This document shows positions 54,840-64,000 of a DNA stretch of 64,000 nucleotides, one piece after another. The stretch comes from JABDIP01 sp965237625. Lineage in GTDB: Bacteria; Pseudomonadota; Alphaproteobacteria; DSM-16000; Inquilinaceae. Under the pieces are notes generated by a model. The model saw only the letters and a program-made list of their open reading frames with translations, was not told where the DNA came from and searched no databases. Both the position numbers and the translations under genes were made by a program. The stretch's first letter is position 1. Each line of letters opens with the position of its first letter. The stretch is taken from NCBI GenBank assembly GCA_965237625.1, contig CBDEGD010000046.1, positions 1 through 64,000 of the forward strand, read 5' to 3'.

Positions 54840-55610
54840 ATGAAGATCGATCGCCTTTGCGCCCTTGCGCTGATTGCAGTGCTGCTCACCGCGTGTTCCA
54901 GCTCCGGCTCCGATACCCCCGGACCGATCGTGCGGACCGCGTTCGGCGCCGGACAAACCTACGCCGTCGTGTCCATCGACGCCCATAGGCTGGTCAGGGG
55001 AGACGCCCCCGACACCCTGACCGGTGTGGTTGGCGCGCTGATGTCCGACGATGCTGCCTATCTGACCAGCGCGGTGCCGGTGTTGCGGGACAGCGTACCG
55101 ATGATGGTCTACGGGCTCGGCCAGGCGAACAGCTTTCGCCTCATGCCTGCCGAGCAAGTGCTGAATCATCCCGCCTATGCCGCCACCGCGGCCGACCCCA
55201 AGCCGAACCGCCGCATTGTCGCTGCCGGCTACAAGTATTTCGAAAACGCCGCCCGGCTGGGTCGGCTTGCCACGGCATTGGGCGTCGATGGCGTCGCCGT
55301 GGTGAGTGTCGACTTCCGCTTCAAATTCGACGGGGTGAGCTATTCCCGCCTCGCGGGCACCGGCAATACGGTGCCGGAGATCATCATGGAAATCACCTTC
55401 CACGACCGCACCGGGCAGGTCGTGTGGCAGGATGACATCACCTATGTCGCCCCCGAGGGTCCGCCTTCGCCCCACGGTGACTCGGCGAATTTCGATCTGC
55501 TGAAACCGCATCTGGTGAATGCCGGCGCTTTGACGGCGGAATCGCTGGCGACCGCCCTGGACAGCCGCCTCCAGTTGCCCGCCGCCTCGCCGAGATGGGC
55601 GGCAAGATAG
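54840..55610 (+). CDS. hypothetical lipoprotein
   Basis: A 256-residue protein with a lipoprotein signal (MKIDRLCALALIAVLLTAC, lipobox Cys 19). The mature region has no recognised domain: strand-like stretches TYAVVSIDAHRLVRGDA, GVAVVSVDFRFKFDGVSYS and EIIMEITFHDRTGQVVWQDD suggest a beta-rich periplasmic fold, reminiscent of lipoproteins that are compared across time with a paired function. It converges on the ABC exporter permease. Function unknown. Confidence 0.75.
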   Translation: MKIDRLCALALIAVLLTACSSSGSDTPGPIVRTAFGAGQTYAVVSIDAHRLVRGDAPDTLTGVVGALMSDDAAYLTSAVPVLRDSVPMMVYGLGQANSFRLMPAEQVLNHPAYAATAADPKPNRRIVAAGYKYFENAARLGRLATALGVDGVAVVSVDFRFKFDGVSYSRLAGTGNTVPEIIMEITFHDRTGQVVWQDDITYVAPEGPPSPHGDSANFDLLKPHLVNAGALTAESLATALDSRLQLPAASPRWAAR

Positions 55611-55637
55611 GCGGGACCCGCAGTCGGCCCGGGCGCT

Positions 55638-57176
55638 CTAGACCGCGCCCTCCGGCTTAGGCCGAACCAACCGCACGCCGCCCAGAACGCAGAGCGCCAG
55701 GAAGCCCGGAATTATCGCAAACCACGATCCGGCGGCGGCCAGACCGGCGGTGCCTGCCCACAGGATCGAGGACATCGCCTCGGCGAAGGTGGCGATCCGC
55801 GAGGAGGTTTGTCGGCGGCGGAAGTTGCTGCGTTTCGCCTGGGCGCGGAACCAGATCTGGATCACCGTCGCCGACAGGGATGCGGCGGCGACACCGAGCA
55901 CGGCGATGCCACCGGTCCTTGGCGCCAAGAGTGTCAGCGCGATCAGCATCGGACCGACCACCATCGCCATGGCGCCCATGACCGCCTCGACCTTGGCCTG
56001 CAGGATCGTGCGGGCAGCAACCGGGGCTGTCGCCACCAGATCCGGCGCGTCCTCTCCGGAGACCGCCAGCCAGGCGAGCCCGCCGGCGAGTTGCCCAGAT
56101 GCCATGGAGAGCACCGGCACCACGATCACCAGGGCAGCGATGTCGTCCCCATAGTTGCGCCACAGCAGCAGGGCGGGCGGCAGCAGGTAGAGGACCTGCA
56201 TCAGTGTCTGCGACACCAACCAGGGATCGCGCCGCAACAGCGCCCATTCCTTACCGCGAAGCGCCCGCTTGGTCGATGCCTGGCGGAAACTGTTGACCCG
56301 CGGCCGGCTTACCTTGGCGCCGTATCCAATGCTCGACGCGGCGATCACATGGCTGCCGAAACGGGCGGAGAACGCGGCGATGGTAATGGCGAGCAGGGCG
56401 AGGCTGATGACCAGCACCACGGTCAGCAGTGCCATCTCTCCCATGGCGGCGCGGGCCGGCCACCACAGCAGGCTGGTGACGTCCGGCGCCAGCGCCACGA
56501 AGGAATCCGACTGGAAGATCGTCAGCCGCGAGATGTTGCCATAGGCCAGAATCGCGCCGGCCTGCACCCCGATCGCGAAGGCAGCGCCGACCAAAGCCGC
56601 AATGATTTGGGCAACCAACCGGGTCCGCTTCGGACCGATAGCCCGGAACATCGCCACGGTCGCTGCGACTGCCAGGGCGGCCGAGACCGCGCCCATGGCG
56701 CACAACACCCCATAAGCGGCAAGCCACCGAGACCCATCCACGATCGCCAGCACATTGACGAAGGGGCCGGCCAGCAGCATCGCCAACAGCATGGTGGTCA
56801 GTGCGATCGACCCAAGCCGTATGGCGAACAGCCGCCGACTGGACGCCGGGGAGGACAGGATGAGATCGAGATCGGCGCGGGCGTAAAAGGCGCGGGTCAC
56901 CGATTCCATCGCCTGCGACAGCATCAGCGACCAGGACAGCAGCGCACCGCCGGTGACCAGGGCCAGGGTCGCCTTGTCCGGCGTGATCCCGGAGCGCACC
57001 GCCGGTGCCAGGACCGCATAGGCCAGCAGATGCATCAGCCCGGCGAAGATGAGGATGGCGACCGCCACGATCGGCTCGCGTCCGCGCTTGCCTGCCGTCA
57101 TCATCGACAGCCAGTCGCGCCAGGCGAGACTCAACTCGTGCCGTGCGAACCAGGTCAGGGTCGTAGGCTGCATCAT
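55638..57176 (-). CDS. ABC transporter permease (exporter type)
   Basis: A 512-residue polytopic membrane protein with roughly twelve hydrophobic segments (for example AILIFAGLMHLLAYAVLAPA, ALTTMLLAMLLAGPFVNVLA, LLTVVLVISLALLAITIAAF). It has no conserved substrate motif. Its ATG overlaps the ATPase gene's stop by ATGA, so the two are translationally coupled. They form an ABC exporter of unknown substrate. Confidence 0.85.
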   Translation of the reverse strand: MMQPTTLTWFARHELSLAWRDWLSMMTAGKRGREPIVAVAILIFAGLMHLLAYAVLAPAVRSGITPDKATLALVTGGALLSWSLMLSQAMESVTRAFYARADLDLILSSPASSRRLFAIRLGSIALTTMLLAMLLAGPFVNVLAIVDGSRWLAAYGVLCAMGAVSAALAVAATVAMFRAIGPKRTRLVAQIIAALVGAAFAIGVQAGAILAYGNISRLTIFQSDSFVALAPDVTSLLWWPARAAMGEMALLTVVLVISLALLAITIAAFSARFGSHVIAASSIGYGAKVSRPRVNSFRQASTKRALRGKEWALLRRDPWLVSQTLMQVLYLLPPALLLWRNYGDDIAALVIVVPVLSMASGQLAGGLAWLAVSGEDAPDLVATAPVAARTILQAKVEAVMGAMAMVVGPMLIALTLLAPRTGGIAVLGVAAASLSATVIQIWFRAQAKRSNFRRRQTSSRIATFAEAMSSILWAGTAGLAAAGSWFAIIPGFLALCVLGGVRLVRPKPEGAV

Positions 57177-57931
57177 GCGGCCGTGCTCTGCTTCGCAACG
57201 AGATCGAGGAAGATGTCCTCGAGGCTGGTACCGGCGGTTCTTGTCTGCCGCCGCAACTCGTCCAGGGTCCCTTCAGCAATCAGCCGGCCATCGGCGATGA
57301 CGCCGATACGCTCGGCCATGCGTTCGGCGACCTCCAGGATATGGGTCGTCATGATCACCGTGGCGCCGTCGCGCACCCGCTCGGCCAGCACATCCTTGAC
57401 CTGGCGCGCCGAGCCGGCATCCAAACCCGTCAATGGCTCGTCGAGGATGATCAGCTTCGGCTCATGGACCAGCGCTCCGGCCAAAGCAACCTTCTGTCGC
57501 ATGCCCTTGGAGAAGCTCTGGCAGCGCTCATGGGCATGGGGTCCGAGCCCCAGCCAGTCGATCAGGCCGCGCGCCCGCGCCTCGGCGGTCGCGGCATCGA
57601 TGCTCCACAGCCCGGCGACGAATTCGAGATATTCGAAGGGCGTCAGCTTGTCATAGATCATCGGCTCGTCGGAGACCCAGGCGACCACCCGTTTCGCGGC
57701 GATCGGATCCGTCAGCGCGTCGATCCCGAACACCGAGACCGAGCCCGCATCCGGCCGAAGCAGGCCGGCGACCATCCGCAGGGTCGTTGTCTTGCCGGCG
57801 CCATTGGGGCCAAGCAGGGCATAGAATTCTCCGACCCGGATCGTCAGGTCGAGGCTGTCGACCGCAGGTCGGTCGAACGTCTTGCACAGGCCGGTGATTT
57901 CCAAGGCCGCGGTGGCCGGTTGGCTGTTCAT
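57173..57931 (-). CDS. ABC transporter ATP-binding protein (exporter type)
   Basis: A 252-residue ATPase: Walker A GPNGAGKTT, Q-loop VAWVSDEPMIYDKLTPFEY, signature FSKGMRQKVALA, Walker B LIILDEPLTGLDAGSA and H-loop MTTHI. The signature FSKGM variant is common in CcmA-type exporter ATPases. It is first in the pair with the 12-segment permease. A divergent promoter region with gltX lies upstream. Confidence 0.92.
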   Translation of the reverse strand: MNSQPATAALEITGLCKTFDRPAVDSLDLTIRVGEFYALLGPNGAGKTTTLRMVAGLLRPDAGSVSVFGIDALTDPIAAKRVVAWVSDEPMIYDKLTPFEYLEFVAGLWSIDAATAEARARGLIDWLGLGPHAHERCQSFSKGMRQKVALAGALVHEPKLIILDEPLTGLDAGSARQVKDVLAERVRDGATVIMTTHILEVAERMAERIGVIADGRLIAEGTLDELRRQTRTAGTSLEDIFLDLVAKQSTAA

Positions 57932-58034
57932 GGCGAGTCCGATGGGTTGCCGAGCCTCATCTGAATACAGGGATTTGGTTTCGGAGAATTAAAGCTGTCG
58001 TAAGGTGCCGACGTCACCTGCCAATGACTGGATC

Positions 58035-58082
58035 ACCCCCTCACCCAACCCCGGCAAACATGCAAGGGTTGGGTGAGGGGGT
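58035..58082. repeat. 17-bp perfect stem-loop in a divergent promoter region
   Basis: Arms ACCCCCTCACCCAACCC and GGGTTGGGTGAGGGGGT around a 14-nt loop. It lies between two divergently transcribed genes (ABC ATPase and gltX), so a terminator role is unlikely. The CCCTCACCC core relates it to the larger palindromes at 23.6 and 62.7 kb. Confidence 0.8.
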
Positions 58083-58211
58083 AATGCTGTGGCCGGGATT
58101 ATGCGCGGCCGGACCCCCTATAGAGGGCAAACGCCTTGACAGGCGCGGCGGTGGGCGGGATAGGTCGCCCGCCTTGGCGCCGAATTGCGCGCCGGAATGG
58201 ATGTGTTGCTT

Positions 58212-59549
58212 ATGAGTGTCGTTACCCGCTTCGCGCCCAGCCCGACCGGACTTCTGCATGTGGGCAATGCCCGCACCGCGCTTGTCGCCTGGCTGTTCGC
58301 GCGCCATGCCGGCGGTCGTTTCGTGCTGCGTCTGGACGACACCGATGACGAACGCGGCCGGCCCGAATTCGCTTCGGCCATTGAGCGCGATCTGGCATGG
58401 CTGGGTCTCGATTGGGATGATTTTGTCCGGCAGTCCGACCGCACCGCGCGCTACGACGAGGCGATCGCCACTTTGAAGGCCGATGGGCGGCTTTACCCTT
58501 GCTACGAGACGCCGGAAGAGCTGTCGCTGAAGCGCAAGAGCCTGCTGTCCCGCGGCCTGCCGCCGATCTACGACCGGGCGGCGCTGGCGCTGACCGAGGC
58601 CGAGCGGACCAGCCTGGAAGGGCAGGGCCGCCAGCCCCATTGGCGCTTCAAGCTCGACCACACCGCCATCGACTGGACCGATCAGGTGCGCGGACCGGTG
58701 CATTTCGAGGGAAAGGATCTGTCCGATCCGGTGCTGATCCGCGCCGATGGCCGGCCTCTCTATCATATCGGCTCGGTCGTGGACGATATGGATTTGGCCA
58801 TGACCCACGTTGTGCGCGGCGAGGATCACGTCGCCAACACCGCCATGCACATCCAGCTGTTCGGCGCGCTGGGTGCGGAGCCACCGGCATTCGCCCATCT
58901 GCCGCTGCTGGCCGACGCCGCCGGCAAGGGCTTGTCGAAACGGCTCGGCAGCCTCAGCCTCGAAACCCTCCGCGACGAGGACGGGCTGGAAGCGATGGCG
59001 ATCACCAGCCTGCTCGGCCGTCTGGGCACGTCCGATCCGATCGAACCGCTGCACGATGTCGCGGCGCTTGTCGCCGGTTTCGACTTCGCCAAATTTGCTC
59101 GGGGCACCCCGAAATTCGATCCCGAGGATCTGAAGCGCCTCAACGCCCGCCTGTTGCACGACACGCCCTTCGAGGCGGTGGCCGGCCGGCTGTCGGACCT
59201 TGGCCTACCAGAGATCGACATGGCGTTCTGGGACGCGGTTCGACCGAACCTGTCCCGGCTGTCGGATGTCCATGACTGGTGGTTGGTGGCCAAAGGACCG
59301 ATCGATCCGGTTGCCGAGGACCCGGCCTTCCTGGCCGAGGCCGCCGGTCACTTGCCGCCGGAACCATGGGATCAGGATACCTTCGGTACCTGGACCGCAG
59401 CGGTGAAAACCGAGACCAGTCGCGGCGGAAAGGCCCTGTTCCGGCCGCTCCGTCTGGCACTCACTGGACGCGAGCAGGGCCCGGAGTTGAAGGTTCTGCT
59501 GCCGCTGATCGGCCGCAAAGCGGTTCTGGCGCGGCTCGGCGGCGGCTAA
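58212..59549 (+). CDS. gltX: glutamate-tRNA ligase
   Basis: A 445-residue class I aminoacyl-tRNA synthetase. The HIGH motif appears as LLHVGNARTAL within RFAPSPTG, and the KMSKS loop as GKGLSKRLGSLS, the LSKR variant of GluRS. HWRFKLDH and THVVRGEDHVANTAMHIQLF are conserved catalytic-domain segments. It charges tRNA-Glu (and, if non-discriminating, tRNA-Gln) with glutamate. The ATG at 58212 (MSVVTRFAPSPT) was preferred over an upstream ATG. Alphaproteobacteria often carry two gltX genes; this is one. Confidence 0.94.
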   Translation: MSVVTRFAPSPTGLLHVGNARTALVAWLFARHAGGRFVLRLDDTDDERGRPEFASAIERDLAWLGLDWDDFVRQSDRTARYDEAIATLKADGRLYPCYETPEELSLKRKSLLSRGLPPIYDRAALALTEAERTSLEGQGRQPHWRFKLDHTAIDWTDQVRGPVHFEGKDLSDPVLIRADGRPLYHIGSVVDDMDLAMTHVVRGEDHVANTAMHIQLFGALGAEPPAFAHLPLLADAAGKGLSKRLGSLSLETLRDEDGLEAMAITSLLGRLGTSDPIEPLHDVAALVAGFDFAKFARGTPKFDPEDLKRLNARLLHDTPFEAVAGRLSDLGLPEIDMAFWDAVRPNLSRLSDVHDWWLVAKGPIDPVAEDPAFLAEAAGHLPPEPWDQDTFGTWTAAVKTETSRGGKALFRPLRLALTGREQGPELKVLLPLIGRKAVLARLGGG

Positions 59550-59656
59550 CCATAGGTCGTGGCAAGACGCCCGATTCTCGCCTTATCACCGCCTTAACCG
59601 GCTGGCCCATTTGAGATCGCGCAGCGCGACGAATACCGCCCGCGGAGTCAGACAAA

Positions 59657-61485
59657 ATGGGGGAGGCCAGCGTGCCCGGTATGGATTTCCTTCGCCCGCT
59701 ATTTGCCGGATTGGCAGCGACCGTCTTGCGGTTCCCGCTGCCTCTCTGCGCGGCGCTTCTATTCTGCGGCACGGCGATGGCGGACAACCACAACTGGTTG
59801 CCGGGCTCCATTGACAATGAGGTCACACTGCGGCTGCAGACCCTGGCCGTGCTCGGGTTCTTCTGGACACTTGCAGTGCAGCTTATTGCTGAAACTGGGG
59901 GCTGGGGCAAATTCCGGCAGCTCGGCCTGGCCGCTGCCGGCGTCGGTCTCCTGATCCTCAAGATCTTCTTCGACCAGCCGGTCCTGCAATTCGGCAATGT
60001 CGTCTTCCTGGCGCTTGGCCCTGCCATGGTGCTGCTCGTCATGGCCGCGCCCTTCCTGTCCAGGGCCGCCGGGTCCGAAGGCTTCTGGGATTTCAACCGC
60101 ACCGCTTGGCTGGCTGCCGCGCTCGGTTTCCTGGCGGCGCTGATCCTGGCCTCGGGCCTGATGTTCGCCATTTGGGCGGTCGAAGAGCTGTTCGGCTGGC
60201 GCTTTTCAGGGCGCGTCGAAGGCGACATATGGATACTTGCCTTCGCCCTGTTTTGCCCCTGGCTCGCGCTCGCCCGGGTTCCGCGCCGGTTCGAAGCGCC
60301 GGACGGCGCCACCTGCCCGCGGGCCCTGTCGGTGCTGATCGCCTACGTGCTGGTGCCTCTGACAATTGGCTATGCGGTCATCGTTTACGCCTATCTCGTG
60401 CGCATTCTGGTGCTGTGGGAACTGCCGCGCGGTCAGGTGGCGACGATCGTTTGCAGCTATGCCGGGTTCGGCCTCGCGACCTACCTTGCAGCTTGGCCGT
60501 TGCGCGACACCGGCCCGGTGCACGTGCGCTTGTTCCACCGGTTTTCTTCTATGCCTTGGCGCCGCCGGTCGCGTTGCTGGCCGTGGCGGTCGGCGAACGG
60601 GTACTGACCTATGGCGTCACCGAACCGCGCTATTTGCTCGGCGCGATTGCCGTCTGGATGGTCGTCGTGACGGCTGCGTTCCTATGGAAGCGTGACATCA
60701 ATCTGCCGATGGTCCCGGCCGTCCTGGCCGTGCTCCTGGTGGCGACATCATTCGGTACTTGGGGCGCCGCCGATGTGTCGCTGCGCAGTCAGACGCAGCG
60801 GTTGGCGACCATCCTGATCGATGCCGGATTGTTGGCGGACGGCAGGGTCGTGGCGTCCTCGGTCGAGGATGCCGTCTCGTTGGAAGACCGCCGGGAGGCG
60901 GTTTCGATTGCGAACTATCTCGACAGAACGGGCCGGCTCGATGCCCTGGAGGGTTGGTTCGGGGATGGCGTGCTGCAGCCGGATTCAGACGCATATGCTG
61001 TCCTTGATGTGATTTCGCCACAGCTCGATTGGACCGATGCCGGCAGCTCCGAATCCATCGACTACACCGCCGACACGATGGTGCCGGTGGCCGGCTACGA
61101 TCTACTGCTGGCTCCTCGAATGAATAGTTATGATCGGGATGCCGAAGGCGAGTTCACGGCTCCAGACGGCGCGGTTTTTCGTTGGTCGCGGCAGGAATAC
61201 GCTGGGTTGTTTTGGCTTCAACTCGGCGGGGCGGACAAAATCTCATTCGACCTTAATGCGCTCATCGGTCGGATGCGCGACCGATACGGTGAGGGTTGGG
61301 CTGAAGAGGTCTCCGAAAGCGACATGACGCTCGATCAGGGTATCGGACCCTATGATGTCCGACTGTCGGTCCGCTATCTGGACGGCTCGATCAGTGATGG
61401 CCTCACAACTCTGTGGGAGGTTGAACTTATTCTCCTGTTCCGTAAGGCCGATGCAACCGGGCGGCCATCCGTCGATCCTGGTTAA
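59657..61485 (+). pseudogene. DUF4153 domain membrane protein, frameshifted
   Basis: About 609 residues restored. The N-terminal half has ten or so hydrophobic segments in the DUF4153 manner (FWTLAVQLIAETGG, RALSVLIAYVLVPLTIGYAV, VCSYAGFGLATYLAAW), the C-terminal half a soluble periplasmic domain (LDAGSSESIDYTADTMVPVA). The frame breaks in a four-T run (60542-60545): one more T gives VRLFHRFFFYALAPPVALLA, continuing as VAVGERVLTYGVTEPRYLLG. Both halves are intact otherwise. Function of DUF4153 is unknown; members are inner-membrane proteins. Confidence 0.85.
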
Positions 61486-61563
61486 CTCGCCATTAGGGCG
61501 CGGAGTGTAGGGTTTCAGGCTTCATTCCCGCGCCCCGCGAAACCCGAACGAAGGGTCTTGGTC

Positions 61564-62697
61564 ATGGCTTTCCGTATGTCACCCTTGGCAAGGGGCTTGA
61601 TCGTGTCGGCATTGGCCGCCGCGTCTCTCGCCGCCTGCAGCAACACCCAGGAAATCGCCCGCCAGCAGATGATGGCGCCTGAGAATATGGAAGTCGCCAT
61701 GCGAGGCGACGTTGCCATCGTCGAGTTCACCGGTGAGGGCGGCCAGGCGGTTGCCGACCAGCTGTCCGCCAGCTTGGAGCGGGTGCAGTTGGAGGGGCGG
61801 CCGGTCTTCGATGTGCACGGTCCGATCCGGCTGCATTCCGGCCGATCGGTCTCGATCGGAAATGTCGATCCAGCGGAGGCGTTGGACTTCGCCCGCTCGG
61901 TCGACGCCGAGGCGGTGCTGATGGGGCAGACCAGCTACGATTCAAATACCGAATTGCTGCCGCCGCAGACCACTGAAACTTGCAAGACCCGAAATTCCGC
62001 CGGTCAATGCATCAATCTGCAGGTCGAAGTGCGGCAATGCGCCGAGATCACTGTGACCATGGACTTCGCTGCCCAGGCAATGGACGCCAATACCGGCCGA
62101 ACGATCTACGAGGCCAGGCCGGCCCGGGCCGCGCGCTCGACCACCGAATGCCTGTCCACCGGCGACGATCCGGCTTATCTGATCACCCGACTGCTGAACA
62201 ATGATTTTGGCCGCTCGGTCGACAATCTACGGGCCCAACTGGCACAGAACGCCGCGGATCGCATTCATCGCGACATCGCGCCCTATCCGCAGACATTCAG
62301 GGTGTCGTTCCTGAATGAGGGCGATCGGCTGGGCGAGGCGCAGCAGGCGCAGTTCGAGCAGGCCTCCGATCTGATCGGCAACGGCCAGGTCGGCGCCGGC
62401 TGCAGCGTTTGGGAGCGCATGACCCGGTCCGGCGTCAGAGATCCGGCGGTCGCGTACAACCTTGCCGCCTGCGCCGAAGAGGCTGGCAATTTCCGCGCCG
62501 CCTCGGAAGCTTATGAGTCGGTCTATCGCATGGTGTTCCACACACCGCTGCAAGATACCGGCGCCACGCCAGTCGTCGAGTCCACCTACGATTTGGAAGA
62601 TTGGGCGGATGTTCTGACCGAAGCCCGAGGCCGGGTCCGCCGCCGCTATGAAGCGGAGGAGAATTTGGTCGTCCTGACCGGCACGCCTGCGATGTAG
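61564..62697 (+). CDS. hypothetical lipoprotein
   Basis: A 377-residue predicted lipoprotein (signal ending in ALAAASLAAC). The mature part has AVLMGQTSYDSNTELLPPQT and two Cys pairs (CKTRNSAGQCINLQVEVRQC), and a C-terminal helical region with a TPR-like stretch PAVAYNLAACAEEAGNFRAA that suggests solenoid packing. The middle resembles proteins that test for surface antigen or copper homeostasis lipoproteins, but no family is secure. It ends 27 nt before a palindromic repeat. Confidence 0.75.
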   Translation: MAFRMSPLARGLIVSALAAASLAACSNTQEIARQQMMAPENMEVAMRGDVAIVEFTGEGGQAVADQLSASLERVQLEGRPVFDVHGPIRLHSGRSVSIGNVDPAEALDFARSVDAEAVLMGQTSYDSNTELLPPQTTETCKTRNSAGQCINLQVEVRQCAEITVTMDFAAQAMDANTGRTIYEARPARAARSTTECLSTGDDPAYLITRLLNNDFGRSVDNLRAQLAQNAADRIHRDIAPYPQTFRVSFLNEGDRLGEAQQAQFEQASDLIGNGQVGAGCSVWERMTRSGVRDPAVAYNLAACAEEAGNFRAASEAYESVYRMVFHTPLQDTGATPVVESTYDLEDWADVLTEARGRVRRRYEAEENLVVLTGTPAM

Positions 62698-62723
62698 GCG
62701 AAGCAACGCCTTCGTAGCGCCGG

Positions 62724-62863
62724 TCCCTCCCCCTCACCCTCCCGCGGCGACGCCGCGGGTCCCTCCCTCTCCCCAAGGAGAGGGTATCTGGAAGTCGCGT
62801 CCAAAAACCCTCTCCTTGGGGAGAGGGAGGGACCCGCGAAGCGGGAGGGTGAGGGGGGAGGGA
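62724..62863. repeat. CCCTCACCCTCCC-type palindromic repeat, copy 2
   Basis: Arms CCCTCCCCCTCACCCTCCC and GGGAGGGTGAGGGGGGAGGG enclosing inner pair CCCTCCCTCTCCCCAAGGAG and CTCCTTGGGGAGAGGGAGGG. Homologous to 23609-23742. It fills the gap between the lipoprotein gene and cysS and probably folds on either strand. Confidence 0.85.
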
Positions 62864-62980
62864 CCGGCCAGCCCAATTCGCACCAGATCGCTCATGGACC
62901 TTGGCCGGGCCCATTTGCTAGGTTGCGCGCCCCGGCGGCGACGCACGCCAGATCGGGCAGCGGCAATCGGAGGCGGGGCG

Positions 62981-64000
62981 ATGGCCCTCAAGCTTTACAA
63001 CACACTGACCCGGACGAAGGAGGAATTCGTCCCGCTCGATCCGCAGCATGTCCGCATGTATGTCTGCGGCCCGACAGTCCATGACTTCGCCCATATCGGC
63101 AATGCCCGACCCGTGGTGGTTTTCGACATTCTGTATCGCCTCCTCAAGCGGCTCAATCCCGATGCGAAGGTCACCTACGTCCGGAACATCACCGATGTCG
63201 AAGACAAGATCATCGAGGCGTCGCGCAGGACCGGAGAGCCGATCGACGCGCTGACCGAACGCACCGGCCGCATCTATATCGAGGACATGGCGGCGCTGGA
63301 CGCGCTCGATCCGGACATTCAGCCGCGCGCGACCGAGCATATTCCCGAGATGATCGAGATGATCGCGACGTTGATCGCCAAGGGCAATGCCTATGCGGCC
63401 GATGGCGAGGTGCTGTTCCATGTCCCGTCCATGGCCGAGTACGGCCAACTGTCCCGGCACAGCCGTGACGAGCTGGTGGCCGGCGCCCGTGTCGATGTGG
63501 CGGCGCATAAGCGCGATCCGGCGGACTTCGTGTTGTGGAAACCCTCGACCCCGGAGCAGCCCGGCTGGGACAGCCCCTGGGGCCGCGGCCGTCCTGGCTG
63601 GCATATCGAATGCTCGGCCATGGCCGCGCGCCATTTGGGTGAGGTGTTCGACATCCACGGCGGCGGCCAGGACCTGATCTTCCCGCACCATGAGAACGAG
63701 ATCGCACAGAGCCGCTGCGCTTATGGCACCGACCTGATGGCCCGCTATTGGATGCACAACGGCTATCTGACCGTCGAGGGCGAGAAGATGTCGAAGTCGC
63801 TGGGCAACTACTACACGGTACACGATCTGCTGAAGGAGGTGCCCGGCGAGGCGATCCGGCTGTCCCTGCTGGTTGGCCATTACCGCCAGCCGCTGGATTT
63901 CAGCAAGGAGGCTTTGGGCCAGGCCAAGGCGCAGCTCGACCGGCTGTACGGCGCTCTGCGGTCGATGGCGGACATTGAGCCGGCATCGTCCGACGACATC
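62981..64000 (+). CDS. cysS: cysteine-tRNA ligase (5' part, runs off the window)
   Basis: The first 340 codons of cysteinyl-tRNA synthetase. The start is MALKLYNTLTRTKEEFVPLD; the HIGH motif is in CGPTVHDFAHIGNARPVVVF; zinc-binding Cys and His follow in WHIECSAMA; EKMSKSLGNYYTVHDLL is the KMSKS loop. The frame is open to the last base of the window, so the C-terminal part (about 120 residues) is not seen. GAGGCGGGG precedes the ATG at 62981. Confidence 0.95.
   Translation, partial: MALKLYNTLTRTKEEFVPLDPQHVRMYVCGPTVHDFAHIGNARPVVVFDILYRLLKRLNPDAKVTYVRNITDVEDKIIEASRRTGEPIDALTERTGRIYIEDMAALDALDPDIQPRATEHIPEMIEMIATLIAKGNAYAADGEVLFHVPSMAEYGQLSRHSRDELVAGARVDVAAHKRDPADFVLWKPSTPEQPGWDSPWGRGRPGWHIECSAMAARHLGEVFDIHGGGQDLIFPHHENEIAQSRCAYGTDLMARYWMHNGYLTVEGEKMSKSLGNYYTVHDLLKEVPGEAIRLSLLVGHYRQPLDFSKEALGQAKAQLDRLYGALRSMADIEPASSDDI

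Overview
The window is about 64 kb of GC-rich chromosome from an alphaproteobacterium, most probably a Rhodospirillales-type lineage. The evidence is the gene content: a short-form psd-pssA phospholipid pair, class II DAHP synthase, a DUF1127 protein, bactofilins, an alphaproteobacterial type of GltX, and intergenic palindromes of the CTAGAG...CTCTAG and CTTCGACAGGCTCAGC kinds. No plasmid, phage or origin genes are visible. It reads as ordinary core chromosome peppered with small repeats and two transposase traces.

Layout. 0-2.2 kb: a frameshifted ArsC-like gene, then a PhyH dioxygenase and TylF-type methyltransferase pair. 2.3-7 kb: an AfuABC/FbpABC-like importer (binding protein, fused permease, ATPase), with a 268-bp palindromic element filling the gap between binding protein and permease. 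7.2-14 kb: tsaC and an FAD-linked dehydrogenase, two bactofilins, cysQ, and an unaccompanied molybdenum hydroxylase large subunit. 14.3-17 kb: a secreted nuclease-like protein, pssA, a second copy of the element, psd, and tRNA-Val. 17-20 kb: a DUF3108 protein and a three-gene operon containing a PAAR protein. 20.3-23.5 kb: glmU-glmS. 23.8-33.8 kb: a B12-radical SAM protein, DUF1127, LysR with a Gfo/Idh oxidoreductase, gabD-like (frameshifted), an ABC-2 exporter, gor and a GNAT. 33.9-36.4 kb: three secreted proteins, two of them YbjN-like. 36.6-39.2 kb: DAHP synthase and nicotinate phosphoribosyltransferase. 39.3-49.4 kb: secreted BNR-like proteins, a cupin, deoD, a methyltransferase flanked by two decayed XRE regulators, VOC and HIT proteins, an exported SAM hydrolase, and a secreted EF-hand protein. 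49.6-52.8 kb: an ISAs1-family insertion sequence with target duplication, a second kind of palindromic element, frameshifted rsgA, and an IS110-type remnant. 52.8-64 kb: nadE, a lipoprotein, an ABC exporter pair, gltX, a DUF4153 membrane protein, a second lipoprotein, and the start of cysS.

Two features stand out. First, two families of roughly 265-bp elements (A at 5.6 and 15.9 kb, B at 51.2 kb) share one architecture: terminal inverted repeats enclosing two long hairpin arms, each arm tipped by a GATGC-loop-GCATC apex. The family A copies fit exactly between cotranscribed genes, and their stems differ by paired, compensating substitutions. I know of no named family for them. Second, at least nine genes are broken by single-base indels, mostly in short homopolymers, and two more contain an in-frame stop followed by a plausible C-terminus. 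The binding-protein gene carries an 18-C run. The homopolymer bias and the presence of essential-type genes among the broken ones make sequencing or assembly error the leading explanation, but the C18 tract and the in-frame stops deserve direct checking.
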